Source: DAOTWP01 sp034435675 (GTDB lineage: Bacteria > Chloroflexota > Anaerolineae > Aggregatilineales > Phototrophicaceae). Taken from it: a stretch of DNA of 26,653 bases. This document shows, in pieces, positions 14,928 through 22,847 of this stretch (positions are counted from its first letter, which is position 1; every line of letters begins with the position of its first letter). The notes beneath the pieces are model-generated. The model made no database searches and was not told where the DNA came from. It saw nothing but the letters and a program-made list of their open reading frames with translations. The position numbers and the translations under genes are program-made. The stretch is taken from the NCBI GenBank assembly GCA_034435675.1, contig DAOTWP010000011.1, positions 1 through 26,653 of the forward strand, given 5' to 3'.

Positions 14928-15706
14928 CAGGTCGGCTCGTCCTCGACACCCAGAAAGGCGCGTGACTCGCGGATGATGCGCCGCTTGAACGGGCGCAGCC
15001 GCTTAATCACCCGGAAGAAAGGCACGTCTACCAGTTCCTGATTGGCGCGGCGCTGTGTGCCGTGATCAATGCGCCCGGTGGTCACCAGTTCGCGCCCTGC
15101 CTGCCGGTACGCCGCGCAGACCGCCTGCACACGCGGGCTGCTGTGCTCTGCCGGGGGATCACCCAGCAGTGGGGTTGCGTTGCGCAGTAGTTCGCCCACC
15201 TGCGGCGCGTCCATCATGCGCGCATAAATGCGAAAATAATCGCGCACACTGCGCAGCATGATATCCTCAAAATTGCCGCAGCACGCCAGCAGCACAAATG
15301 GCTTTGAACTCAGTGCCGGGTTGATGTGGTGGTGAATCATGCCGCTTTCGGACAGCTTCATATCGGCGCAGTCCATCGTCGAGTAGAAACGATCCAGCAG
15401 CGTTTTGAGCAGTCCACTCATGGTCATCAGGTAAACCGGTGTGGCGTAAATCACCACATCAGCCGCCACCATTTTGCCGAAGATCTGCGCGGCATCGTCT
15501 TTATCCTCGTAAACGCAATGCAGCAGGCGGTCTCCCCCGCGCTGGCACTTAAGGCAGGACAAACAGCGGTTGATCTTCAGCCGGGCAAGCGTCAGTGTTT
15601 CGCAGTCCGCCCCGGTGGCGCGCGCCCCGGCAAACAACTGCTCAATCAGGAAATGGGTATATCCCCGGTCGCCCCGGTGGCTGGCATTGATGGCGAGCAG
15701 TTTCAT
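14927..15706 (-). CDS. NAD(P)H-dependent FMN reductase / flavodoxin-fold oxidoreductase
   Basis: The start at 15706 (259 aa) is the ATG inside an ATGA overlap with the upstream esterase stop. Residues 1-115 have the flavodoxin-like layout: LLAINASHRGDRGYTHFLIEQL for the FMN phosphate loop, then CLSCLKCQ with Cys48, Cys51 and Cys54, then VVIYATPVYLMTMSGLLKTLLDRF. Relatives are iron-sulfur or quinone-type flavin reductases (NADPH-dependent FMN reductase family). The three clustered cysteines could bind metal or form a disulfide. The C-terminal half (120-259) is helical and basic and not recognised. It is cytoplasmic, although both operon neighbours are exported. Confidence 0.85.
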   Translation of the reverse strand: MKLLAINASHRGDRGYTHFLIEQLFAGARATGADCETLTLARLKINRCLSCLKCQRGGDRLLHCVYEDKDDAAQIFGKMVAADVVIYATPVYLMTMSGLLKTLLDRFYSTMDCADMKLSESGMIHHHINPALSSKPFVLLACCGNFEDIMLRSVRDYFRIYARMMDAPQVGELLRNATPLLGDPPAEHSSPRVQAVCAAYRQAGRELVTTGRIDHGTQRRANQELVDVPFFRVIKRLRPFKRRIIRESRAFLGVEDEPT

Positions 15707-16698
15707 GGGCTGGGGTCCAGGCAATCCGGCAGGTCGCCAATATCGCGGGTCCACTGGTCGGCATAAAACGCCAGATATTCCGAGACATGCGCCGCCCAGT
15801 AGTCGTTGTTGTGGTCGCCCACCGGGTGAATCACGTAGCGGTGCGGTATGCCGCGCGAACTGAGGCGACTGCTGAACAACTGCTGTCCTGTGCCGGTGTA
15901 GTCCTGTGCGCCGTTATCCAGATACATCCGCAGCCCGGCATCCGGCAAAAAAGACGCATTCAGCGCCAGATCCAGCGGGCTGAAAGCAGGGGGCACTTCG
16001 CGGACATCGTCGGGAAAAAATGCGCTGTGCCCCCCGACAATGCCAAAGATGTCCGGGTGACGCAGCGCCACGCTGTATGCCCAGAAGCCGCCGCGCGAAA
16101 TGCCGCCAATAGCGCGGTCTTCGCGGGTGTTGATCGTGCAGAAATCGCGTTCAATCGCGGGCAGCAGTTCCTCAAGCAGCACGCTTTCATAAGACGGGTC
16201 AGGCGGAAAATCATTGCGCGTGCCGATGTTGCCAAAATAGGGCATGACCAGAATCATCGGGGCAAGCGCGTTAAGGCGAATGCCCTGATCCACCGCCTGC
16301 ACGACGCCGATGTCAATCCATTGGTTCTCGGTTGCCGCCAGTCCATGCAGCAGATAGACCACTGGATAGCGCCTGCCGGTTTGCTGATAGCAGGGCGGCA
16401 CATAGACCTGATAACGCAGGTTTTCGCCCGCAATGGCGCTGCGGTTTTGGCTGAATTCGTAAACAATGCCGCCTGTTTCATCACACGGAAAGGGCGTGTT
16501 GGTCGGCAGCACCACCGGCGTTGAGGTCGGTTCGGGCGTGAATGTTGGCTCTGGCGTAAAGGTCACTGTGGGCAGGGGGGTGCGGCTGGCGACCGGGGTC
16601 ACAATAATGGCAAACGGTGTCGGGCTGTAGGTCAGCGGAGTACAGCCAACCGCCAGCGCCAGCAGCAAACACGCATATAGACGTTGCAGGGGTCTCAT
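15703..16698 (-). CDS. Esterase-D-type lipoprotein
   Basis: The start at 16698 (331 aa) gives a lipoprotein signal, MRPLQRLYACLLLALAVGC, with Cys19 as the lipobox cysteine. An upstream in-frame ATG at 16764 lies inside the TATAAT box and so cannot be used from that promoter. Residues 36-70 are a Thr/Pro-rich linker with PEPT repeats, typical of Chloroflexota surface lipoproteins. Residues 90-320 form a PF00756-type esterase: YLLHGLAATENQW, nucleophile Ser201 in GGISRGGFWAYS, and HPVGDHNNDYW with His296. It is anchored outside the membrane and is likely to cleave acyl, feruloyl-like or glucan-linked esters; the substrate is unknown. It is coupled to the oxidoreductase by ATGA. Confidence 0.87.
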   Translation of the reverse strand: MRPLQRLYACLLLALAVGCTPLTYSPTPFAIIVTPVASRTPLPTVTFTPEPTFTPEPTSTPVVLPTNTPFPCDETGGIVYEFSQNRSAIAGENLRYQVYVPPCYQQTGRRYPVVYLLHGLAATENQWIDIGVVQAVDQGIRLNALAPMILVMPYFGNIGTRNDFPPDPSYESVLLEELLPAIERDFCTINTREDRAIGGISRGGFWAYSVALRHPDIFGIVGGHSAFFPDDVREVPPAFSPLDLALNASFLPDAGLRMYLDNGAQDYTGTGQQLFSSRLSSRGIPHRYVIHPVGDHNNDYWAAHVSEYLAFYADQWTRDIGDLPDCLDPSP

Positions 16699-16762
16699 TT
16701 TCGCTCGCAGGAGCGCCGCAGCGGCGCAGTTGTCCCAACAAGAACACACAGGCATCGCTTTC

Positions 16763-16768
16763 ATTATA
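16763..16768 (-). promoter_or_regulatory. -10 box of the esterase-oxidoreductase-PPC operon
   Basis: A perfect TATAAT reads on the minus strand 65 bases before the chosen start at 16698. No convincing -35 hexamer is seen. An alternative ATG (16764) is embedded in the box, which argues for the downstream start. Confidence 0.5.
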
Positions 16769-16952
16769 GCGATTTGTCGCCTGCTGTACCCCCCTTTCTC
16801 TAAGCGGTTTGGCGTTCATAATCGGCTTCTTGTGCTATCGGCATGCGCAGGAACGAGTCTGCACAACTGCACTAACAAACAGAGTCGTCACAATCCTCCA
16901 GCAATTCGCAGGACTCTGGAAACGTTTTCTATCCGGTTTGAGCCGTGCGCTA

Positions 16953-16990
16953 ATGACATTTGACACGAATTAGGGGGTGACATTCGTCAT
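16953..16990. promoter_or_regulatory. Imperfect inverted repeat upstream of the archaellin gene
   Basis: TGACACGAAT (16961-16970) and ATTCGTCA (16982-16989) face each other across 11 bases, flanked by ATGAC and GTCAT. It lies about 150 bases before the archaellin start and could be a regulator site. The rest of the region 16820-17139 is markedly A+T-rich, holds no gene on either strand that I can support, and looks like a regulatory spacer between divergent operons. Confidence 0.35.
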
Positions 16991-17077
16991 ATGCTAGCTC
17001 AAATTCACCTTAAAGAGGTAAAAGATGCATGAATCTAAAAATTCTTAAGCATTCGAAATCAATACTTGCTTTTACAG

Positions 17078-17132
17078 TATAGATGTAACACAGCATAACA
17101 AAAACCAATCGTACCCAACACAGAGGAAAGGA
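17078..17132 (+). promoter_or_regulatory. Archaellin gene -10 candidate and strong ribosome binding site
   Basis: TATAGA (17078-17083) is the best -10 match before the archaellin gene, with no good -35 at 17 bases. It is followed by a long purine-rich Shine-Dalgarno sequence, AGAGGAAAGGA (17122-17132), 7 bases before the ATG. The strong binding site suits a highly expressed filament subunit. Confidence 0.4.
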
Positions 17133-17139
17133 CCTAATC

Positions 17140-17706
17140 ATGTTCAACAGCATCAATCGTGAGGAAAAGGGGCAGACCGCCCTCGAAACCGCCATCATTC
17201 TGATCGCCTTCATCGTCGTCGCTACCGTGTTTGCCTTCGTGATCCTGTCCGCAGGCACCGCTTCTACCGAACAGAGCGAATCAGCGATTGCAGCCGGTCT
17301 GGAAGGCGTGCAGTCCTCGATGGCAGTGCGCGGCGGCGTGACCGGTCTGGGTACCGCAGGCGCCAGCGTTGACAACATCGTCTTCGTGGTTAGCCTGGTC
17401 GGCGAAGAACCGGTTAACCTGACCGACAGCACGGGCGACAACGAAATCGTGATCAACTATGTGGACGTCAACCAGCGCATTGCCGAACTGGACTGGGCAG
17501 TGACCTGGCTGGGCACCAATGACGGCGACGCCCTGCTGGAAAGCGGCGAACAGGCAGAAATCAATGTTGACCTGGCACTGCTGACCACGCCGCTGGATGT
17601 TAACACAGCGTTCACCATTCAGCTGACGTCGGCGAACAGCGGTGCGGTATTGCAGATCAACAGCGTGACCCCGGCGGCAATCGAAGCAGTCATGCAGTTG
17701 CGCTAA
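17140..17706 (+). CDS. arlB: Archaellin-like filament subunit
   Basis: This 188-residue protein begins with a class III (prepilin-type) signal peptide. The short charged leader ending in EEKG (residues 1-11) is followed by QTALETAIILIAFIVVATVF. Cleavage is expected after Gly11, leaving Glu5 of the mature protein as in pilin-like subunits. The sequence LETAIILIAF...VFAFVILSAG closely follows the archaeal archaellin core helix (LEAAIVLIAFVVVAAVFAYVVLSAG type) rather than bacterial type IV pilins. The C-terminal 130 residues form a beta-rich head with no cysteines. It assembles outside the membrane into the filament core after processing by the peptidase encoded at 24891. It is the first gene of the cluster, has the strongest ribosome binding site, and is separated from the next gene by a hairpin. 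Confidence 0.9.
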   Translation: MFNSINREEKGQTALETAIILIAFIVVATVFAFVILSAGTASTEQSESAIAAGLEGVQSSMAVRGGVTGLGTAGASVDNIVFVVSLVGEEPVNLTDSTGDNEIVINYVDVNQRIAELDWAVTWLGTNDGDALLESGEQAEINVDLALLTTPLDVNTAFTIQLTSANSGAVLQINSVTPAAIEAVMQLR

Positions 17707-17734
17707 TCCGGTACTTCACGACGGTATTCGTAAC

Positions 17735-17758
17735 GGGGTGGGTGTCAGCAACCACCCC
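17735..17758 (+). terminator. GC hairpin after the archaellin gene
   Basis: GGGGTGG (17735-17741) pairs with CCACCCC (17752-17758) across a 10-base loop, without a T-run. Placed 29 bases after the archaellin stop and before the machinery genes, it probably stabilises or partly terminates the message. The filament subunit would then be made in excess of the motor. Confidence 0.45.
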
Positions 17759-17834
17759 CCCGAAATTCCACTAGAACCAAATCACCAAACCTGTCTATAC
17801 ATCAACAACAGCACATGATCTTTGAGGGTTGGCA

Positions 17835-18755
17835 ATGAACCTGGAACAGCGCGTACAAGCATTAGAACAGGAAGTTGAAATCCTGAAACAGCAAATTCAG
17901 GCAACGCTGCTGGAAATCCAGGATCACTTGCTGAAACAGACCTACCCCATGCTGCGCGCGGACAGTGGCGCTGCCGCACAACACACCGGGCAGCCGGTAG
18001 TGCCAGCGCCTGAACCGCCAGCCGTGAAACGGGCTGCGTCTGCCCCTGCACGCAGCAGCGCCAATGGCACTGCGCACAACGTACCCAGCAGCGACGAGGA
18101 TGCAGAACCGAGCAAAATCAATGTGCGCAAGGTAACTATTGAAGAACTGCGCGGTGGTGCCCCGGAAAATGAAGAAGTTCCGCTGACCCCCGCCCATATC
18201 GTTGATCTGGAAAACACGCGCCCGACGCCGCTGCGGCTGCGCACCCAGCAGGTGGAAATGCCGCAGGTCGAACGGGTGACCGAAGCGCCGCGCAAGCGCA
18301 AAAGCACTCGTGACATTCAACCGCCCGTGCAGGGCGTGGATTGGACGACCCTGGCAGACCTTGAACGCTGGGTCGAAGACAAGCTGGTCAACTTCGGGGT
18401 TCCGCACACGCGCGAACTGATTTGTATGTATGCCGAACAGGAACGTTTTACGCGCAAGATCGAAAAGGCGCTGCTGCGCTTCATTGATAATTATGAGGAG
18501 CGCCTCACTTCGGTCAAGTCGAGCACGCCAGCACGCCGCACTGGCGAAATGCCGCGTGCCCGCCGCACCGGCGAAATGCCGCGCGTACGCCGCACCAGCG
18601 ACCTGCCCAGAGTGCAGGCGGCTGTTTATTTGCCCGACCCTGCTCCCGACGCACCACCCACCCAGACGCAGGAAACCCGTAATGTTGTACTGCGGCTGAT
18701 CGCCGGGGTGCACAATGCCGGTGCCAATGTGAAGTGGACGAAGAAAGATGGATAA
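17835..18755 (+). CDS. ArlC/D/E-like cytoplasmic scaffold protein
   Basis: The start at 17835 (306 aa) lies behind GAGGG. Residues 1-35 are a heptad coiled coil (LEQRVQALEQEVEILKQQ). Residues 40-165 are a disordered Pro/Ala-rich linker. Residues 168-225 (LADLERWVEDKLVNFGVPHTRELICMYAEQERFTRKIEKALLRFIDNY) resemble the archaeal FlaD/FlaE domain. In archaea, ArlC/D/E form a cytoplasmic ring around ArlI/ArlH and link the motor to chemotaxis (family knowledge). Residues 233-259 are three tandem nine-residue units of the type ARRTGEMPR, giving a basic tail. The gene overlaps the next by 8 bases. No separate chemotaxis adaptor (ArlF-CheF type) is seen. Assignment rests mainly on the domain and its position. 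Confidence 0.65.
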   Translation: MNLEQRVQALEQEVEILKQQIQATLLEIQDHLLKQTYPMLRADSGAAAQHTGQPVVPAPEPPAVKRAASAPARSSANGTAHNVPSSDEDAEPSKINVRKVTIEELRGGAPENEEVPLTPAHIVDLENTRPTPLRLRTQQVEMPQVERVTEAPRKRKSTRDIQPPVQGVDWTTLADLERWVEDKLVNFGVPHTRELICMYAEQERFTRKIEKALLRFIDNYEERLTSVKSSTPARRTGEMPRARRTGEMPRVRRTSDLPRVQAAVYLPDPAPDAPPTQTQETRNVVLRLIAGVHNAGANVKWTKKDG

Positions 18756-19260
18756 GGCAATTACGACCACCCTGCTCATTGTCATCAGCGTCGTGTTGTC
18801 CGTGATGCTGTTTAATGCCGCGTATCCGGCAGTGGTGCAAAGTGGCGACGCAATCACCCATATGGCAAGCCGCGCCGACGAACGCCTGCGCAGCCAGATC
18901 ATGATTATTCATGCGGCAGGCGAGTTGGACGCGAGTGGTGCCTGGCAGGACAGCAATTTTAACAGCGTCTTTGAAGTGTTCATCTGGGTCAAGAACACCG
19001 GCAGCACGCGCATTATCGCGGTGGATCAGCTTGACGTGTTCTTTGGTGCCGAAGGCAATTATATGCGCATCCCGCACGAGTCAAACGCAGGTGGGCAGTA
19101 CCCGCGCTGGCAGTGGACCCTGGAAAACGCCAGCGACTGGACCCCGACCGGGACCCTGCGCATCACGATCCTGTACCAGAGTCCGCTGAGCAGCGGGCGC
19201 TACTTTATGAGTGTCACCACCCCCAACGCGGTTTCCGATGAGCTGATTTTCGGGATGTGA
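18748..19260 (+). CDS. arlG: ArlG-like stator protein
   Basis: This 170-residue protein has one N-terminal hydrophobic helix (TTTLLIVISVVLSVMLFNAAYPAV, about residues 6-30) and a periplasm/cell-wall-side beta-rich domain. The domain contains FEVFIWVKNTGSTRII, DQLDVFFG, and TLRITILYQS, and ends in VTTPNAVSDELIFG. The NTGS turn and the final NGV/NAVxDE-like segment follow the FlaG pattern of archaea. ArlG and ArlF form the stator complex that anchors the rotating motor to the cell envelope (family knowledge). It starts inside the previous gene and ends 7 bases before the ArlF-like gene, so the three are one transcription unit. Swap of the G and F labels is possible because the two families are similar. 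Confidence 0.7.
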   Translation: MDKAITTTLLIVISVVLSVMLFNAAYPAVVQSGDAITHMASRADERLRSQIMIIHAAGELDASGAWQDSNFNSVFEVFIWVKNTGSTRIIAVDQLDVFFGAEGNYMRIPHESNAGGQYPRWQWTLENASDWTPTGTLRITILYQSPLSSGRYFMSVTTPNAVSDELIFGM

Positions 19261-19267
19261 TGGTCGT

Positions 19268-20410
19268 ATGGAAAACGTCCTGTCAGCCTTCATCGTCTTC
19301 TTCCTGATCCTCTTTCTGGTACTGACCATGGCGGGCGCCGCAATGCAAAGCCAGGACATGCTCCAGGAAGCGTGGGGCGCGATGGAGCAGCGCCTGGACA
19401 GCCAGACACGCACACACCTTGTGGCACTGGATGCTTATACGATGGCAGCCGGCAGTCGCATCCGGATGATCTGGCGCAATGGCGGCACTATACGGTTGCT
19501 GGACTTTGACCGCTGGGATGTGATTGCACAGTATTACGACAGCAGCATTCCACCGGCGCTGCGCATCCTGCGCACCAGTTTCAGCAGCGGCGTGCTGGCA
19601 GGCGGGCAGTGGGAAGTCAGCGGCATCTTTCTGGATGCAGCAGCCGGGCAGCCCGAACTGTTCGAGCCGAGCATCGTCAACCCTGGCGAGGAACTGGTGA
19701 CAACCATTGCCGTCGTGCCGCCTGTCGGCGCGGGGCAGGGCGTGCAGGTGGTGCTGAGTACCGAGTACGGCACAGGCGGCAGTATCAGCCTGCTCGGCAA
19801 TTATCCGCCCGTGCTGGTGGTCAACAGCGGCATGCTACTGGCAGCGGGCGCCAGCGCACAGATCGGCAGCGCACTGCTGGCAGTCAGCGATCAGGACGAC
19901 CCGCCAGAGACCCTGGTCTATACAGTGACCGCCGCGCCGCAGCAGGGCAGCCTGAGTCTGGGCAGCAGCTTTACGCAGGACGACATTGACGCGGGGCTGC
20001 TCAGCTACACACACACGGGCAGCAGCGGCACCGACGGCTTCAGCTTTACGGTAAGCGATGGGAAGGACGAAATCGGTGAGACGACCTTCGTCATCCTGGT
20101 TAGCGCACCACCTGCATTAACAGTCAATACCGGTCTGGGAATCCCCGGCGTGGGCACATGGACCATCGGCTCGGCACAGCTCACGGTCAGCGATCCTGAC
20201 GACCTGCCGGCTGACCTGCGCTACACCGTGACCGTGCCGCCGCTTTACGGCAGCCTGAGTTTGGGCAGCAGCTTTACACAGGATGACCTGAATCAGGGGC
20301 TGCTGACCTATACCGTTACCGGGACTGCACAGCCTGACCAGTTCCAGTTCATCGTCAGCGATGGCGAAAGCACCATCGGCGCGTTTAGCTTCATTCTGAG
20401 TGTTCCCTAG
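19268..20410 (+). CDS. arlF: ArlF-like stator protein fused to two CSPG/cadherin-like repeats
   Basis: This 380-residue protein is more than twice the usual ArlF length. Residues 5-25 are a membrane helix. Residues 30-175 are a beta domain with IRMIWRNGGTIRLLDFDRWDV, echoing the NTGS segment of the ArlG-like protein. Residues 180-280 and 281-380 are two extra repeats, each with L.V.D.DD.P..L.YTVT, then GSLSLGSSFTQDD, L.YT.TG, and F.VSDG. This pattern matches CSPG-type (Cadherin_3-like) repeats of bacterial surface proteins. The two copies share a near-identical 39-base DNA stretch exactly 303 bases (101 codons) apart, at 19946 and 20249, suggesting recent duplication. The extra arm could reach an outer layer or S-layer. 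Weak ribosome binding site; likely coupled to the upstream gene. Confidence 0.7.
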   Translation: MENVLSAFIVFFLILFLVLTMAGAAMQSQDMLQEAWGAMEQRLDSQTRTHLVALDAYTMAAGSRIRMIWRNGGTIRLLDFDRWDVIAQYYDSSIPPALRILRTSFSSGVLAGGQWEVSGIFLDAAAGQPELFEPSIVNPGEELVTTIAVVPPVGAGQGVQVVLSTEYGTGGSISLLGNYPPVLVVNSGMLLAAGASAQIGSALLAVSDQDDPPETLVYTVTAAPQQGSLSLGSSFTQDDIDAGLLSYTHTGSSGTDGFSFTVSDGKDEIGETTFVILVSAPPALTVNTGLGIPGVGTWTIGSAQLTVSDPDDLPADLRYTVTVPPLYGSLSLGSSFTQDDLNQGLLTYTVTGTAQPDQFQFIVSDGESTIGAFSFILSVP

Positions 20411-20440
20411 CCACACGAAGTGACCAGCAGGACGTTAATC

Positions 20441-21139
20441 ATGGCAGCAGCGGTTGCACCCAAGATTCTCTCATCAAAGAACATAGAACTGGACAGCAAA
20501 ATGGGCGGCGGGATCCCCGCTGGTTCGCTCGTGCTGATCGAAGGCAGTTCCGGCAGCGGGAAATCGGTGCTGAGCCAGCAGCTTTTGTGGGGCGCGCTTC
20601 AGGACGGCTATTCGGCGGCAGTGTTCACCAGCGAAAACACCGTCAAGAGTCTGGTTTCGCAGATGCGCAGCATTGATCTGGAAATTCTGGATTTCTTGCT
20701 GCTGGGCATGTTTCGGATTTACCCGGTGGAGCTGTCTCGATTGGGCGCGGCGGCAGTGGATCGACTGATCGACGCCATGCAGCAGGAACAGCGCGATGTC
20801 GTCGCCGTAGATTCGCTGACGACAGCAGTGTCACGGCAGGACGACGACTCCCGCGTGCTGCACTTTTTTGAAGCCGCCAAGCGCCTGTGTGCCACCGGGA
20901 CGACCATTCTGATTACGCTGCACGCACAGTCCGTCAACCCGGATCTGGTCTCAACACTGCGTTCCGTTTGTGACGCGCATCTGCGCCTGAAAACCGAACA
21001 GGACGGGCAGCGCCTCGTCAAAACACTGGAAGTCGCCAAAATTCGTGGTGCAGGTAGTGTAACCGGCGCAATTGTTGGGTTTGAGGTTGAGCCGGGCTGG
21101 GGCATGCGTGTAATCCCGATTGCGAAAGCAAGAGGCTGA
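20441..21139 (+). CDS. arlH: ArlH-type RecA/KaiC-like ATPase
   Basis: The start at 20441 (232 aa) has AGGACG upstream. Residues 13-35 follow the ArlH opening (NIELDSKMGGGIPAGSLVLIEG). Walker A is GSSGSGKS (35-42, Lys41) and Walker B is VVAVDS (Asp124). A KaiC-like RecA fold extends to residue 225, with KTLEVAKIRGAG near the C-terminus as in KaiC/ArlH proteins. In archaea ArlH binds ATP, interacts with ArlI inside the ArlC/D/E ring, and regulates motor assembly and switching (family knowledge). The gene lies between arlF and arlI, the conserved order. Its stop is 10 bases before the arlI start. Confidence 0.9.
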   Translation: MAAAVAPKILSSKNIELDSKMGGGIPAGSLVLIEGSSGSGKSVLSQQLLWGALQDGYSAAVFTSENTVKSLVSQMRSIDLEILDFLLLGMFRIYPVELSRLGAAAVDRLIDAMQQEQRDVVAVDSLTTAVSRQDDDSRVLHFFEAAKRLCATGTTILITLHAQSVNPDLVSTLRSVCDAHLRLKTEQDGQRLVKTLEVAKIRGAGSVTGAIVGFEVEPGWGMRVIPIAKARG

Positions 21140-21149
21140 TAGACAGGCT

Positions 21150-22847
21150 ATGGCGCAGACAATCCTTCCCTTCAACCTTGATCCCGTTGCCGCACCACTG
21201 CGTGCGCCGCGCTTGCAGGAAGAAATGTCGCCCGAACTGCGCGAAGCCTGTGAAGCGACGCCGTTTCTGGCAAATTACATGCTGCAACTGCCGATAGAAG
21301 AAATCGGCGTCCCTGCTTTTTACCTCAAGCCAACCCGCAACCTGAGCAATTCCGGCACGCGCAACCTGATTTACCCGATCAAGGAAGGCTTGTATGTACA
21401 CATCTATCCCGACCCTTCCGGCGCGCGTGACCACTACATTGCTATTGAACCAACGACGGTGATTAACATTGACCATCTGATGCCGCAGATTGACGAAAAG
21501 CTGATCATGTGGGCAGAAGAGATCGGGCGCATTGAGGACAAAGACGAAAAGAAGGAACTGCTGCTGCGGCTGATCGACATGATCTGCACGACCACCCCGC
21601 CGACCAACGGCAGCAAGCGCAAACTGGCGGAATGGATTGTCGTCTCGCCAAAGGAACTGGAAGCAGTCCGCTACCGGGTGCTGCGTGACAAAATCGGGCT
21701 GGGTGTGCTGCAGCCGCTGCTGCTTGATCCGTTCATTGAAGACATCAGTTGCAGCGGGGTGGGGCATATCTTCATTGAGCACAAACTGTTCCGCAGTGTA
21801 CAGTCATCGATTGTGTTTGTGGATCATGACGATGTGGACGATTTCGCCGTCTGGCTGGGCGAGTGGATCAAAAGCCCGGTGACGGTGCGCAGCCCGCTGG
21901 TGGACGCCGTGCTGCCCGATGGTTCGCGTATCAATATCGTCTATGGGCGCGAAATCTCAAAACGTGGCAGCAACTTCACCATTCGTAAATTCAGTGATAA
22001 TCCGATCAGCGTCCTGGAACTGGTGGAGTTCGGCACGCTGAATTACATGATGGCGTCGTACATGTCGCTGATGCTCGAAGAAGGCATGAATATCTTCGTT
22101 GTCGGCGCGACGGCATCCGGCAAGACAACCCTGCTCAACGCAATTAACACGTTTATCAAACCGGACGCCAAAATTGTGACGATTGAGGACACGCCGGAAG
22201 TCTATGTGCCGCATGCCAACTGGGTGCAGGAAACCACCCGGCATGGCGGCGGCGCAACCAAAGGCGCGGAAGTCGGCATGTTTGAACTGCTCAAAGCAGC
22301 GCTGCGCCAGCGCCCTGACCGCATCATCGTCGGGGAAATCCGCGCGGTAGAAGCCGTCGTTGCATTCCAGGCAATGCAAACCGGTCACGGCGTAATGTCC
22401 ACCTTCCACGCGGCATCAGTCGAAAAGCTGATTCAGCGGCTTACGGGGGACCCGATCAACATCCCCAAGACGTACATTGACAGCCTGAATCTTGCCATCA
22501 TTCAATCGGCGGTGCGCCTGTCCGACGGCAAGCCCGCACGCCGCGTGCTGAGCATTAACGAGATCATCGGCTACGACCCGGTGACCGAGAGTTTTGCCTA
22601 TCTGGAAGCATTCCGCTGGAACCCAGCAAATGATACCTTCGAGTTTCCGGGCTACATGAACAGCTATCTGCTGGAACAGCACATCGCCATCAAGCGCGGT
22701 ATCCCGCCACACCGTCGCCGCGAAATCTACGATGAAGTCAAGCGCCGGGCGCGCGTCTTTGAAAAGCTGCACAAAGAGAAAGGGGTGAGGGATTTCAATG
22801 AGTTCTTCCAGGTCCTCAGTGAAGCACGTCGCCAAAAACTTCTTTAA
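21150..22847 (+). CDS. arlI: ArlI-type secretion/motor ATPase (VirB11/PilB superfamily)
   Basis: The start is taken at the ATG at 21150 (565 aa). Residues 1-290 are the N-terminal domain. The ATPase core follows with Walker A GATASGKTT (319-327), Asp box TIEDTPEVYVPHANW (344-358), Walker B RIIVGEIRA (391-399), and His box TGHGVMSTFHA (411-421). The motif wording, including VPHANWVQ and IRAVEAVVAFQAMQTGHG, follows archaeal ArlI/GspE2 proteins rather than PilB or TadA. ArlI powers both filament assembly and rotation (family knowledge). No PilT-type retraction ATPase is in the window. The gene overlaps arlJ by 50 bases, so the two are tightly coupled. Confidence 0.92.
   Translation: MAQTILPFNLDPVAAPLRAPRLQEEMSPELREACEATPFLANYMLQLPIEEIGVPAFYLKPTRNLSNSGTRNLIYPIKEGLYVHIYPDPSGARDHYIAIEPTTVINIDHLMPQIDEKLIMWAEEIGRIEDKDEKKELLLRLIDMICTTTPPTNGSKRKLAEWIVVSPKELEAVRYRVLRDKIGLGVLQPLLLDPFIEDISCSGVGHIFIEHKLFRSVQSSIVFVDHDDVDDFAVWLGEWIKSPVTVRSPLVDAVLPDGSRINIVYGREISKRGSNFTIRKFSDNPISVLELVEFGTLNYMMASYMSLMLEEGMNIFVVGATASGKTTLLNAINTFIKPDAKIVTIEDTPEVYVPHANWVQETTRHGGGATKGAEVGMFELLKAALRQRPDRIIVGEIRAVEAVVAFQAMQTGHGVMSTFHAASVEKLIQRLTGDPINIPKTYIDSLNLAIIQSAVRLSDGKPARRVLSINEIIGYDPVTESFAYLEAFRWNPANDTFEFPGYMNSYLLEQHIAIKRGIPPHRRREIYDEVKRRARVFEKLHKEKGVRDFNEFFQVLSEARRQKLL

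Noticed and set aside
16699..16764. Upstream ATG of the esterase lipoprotein
   Set aside because: The ATG lies within the TATAAT box; the downstream Met gives a proper lipoprotein signal.
16960..16965. TTGACA upstream of the archaellin gene as a -35 box
   Set aside because: No -10-like hexamer lies 16-19 bases downstream.
17010..17456. 148-codon minus-strand frame opposite the archaellin start
   Set aside because: It runs through the archaellin gene and its ribosome binding site, and has no recognisable domain.
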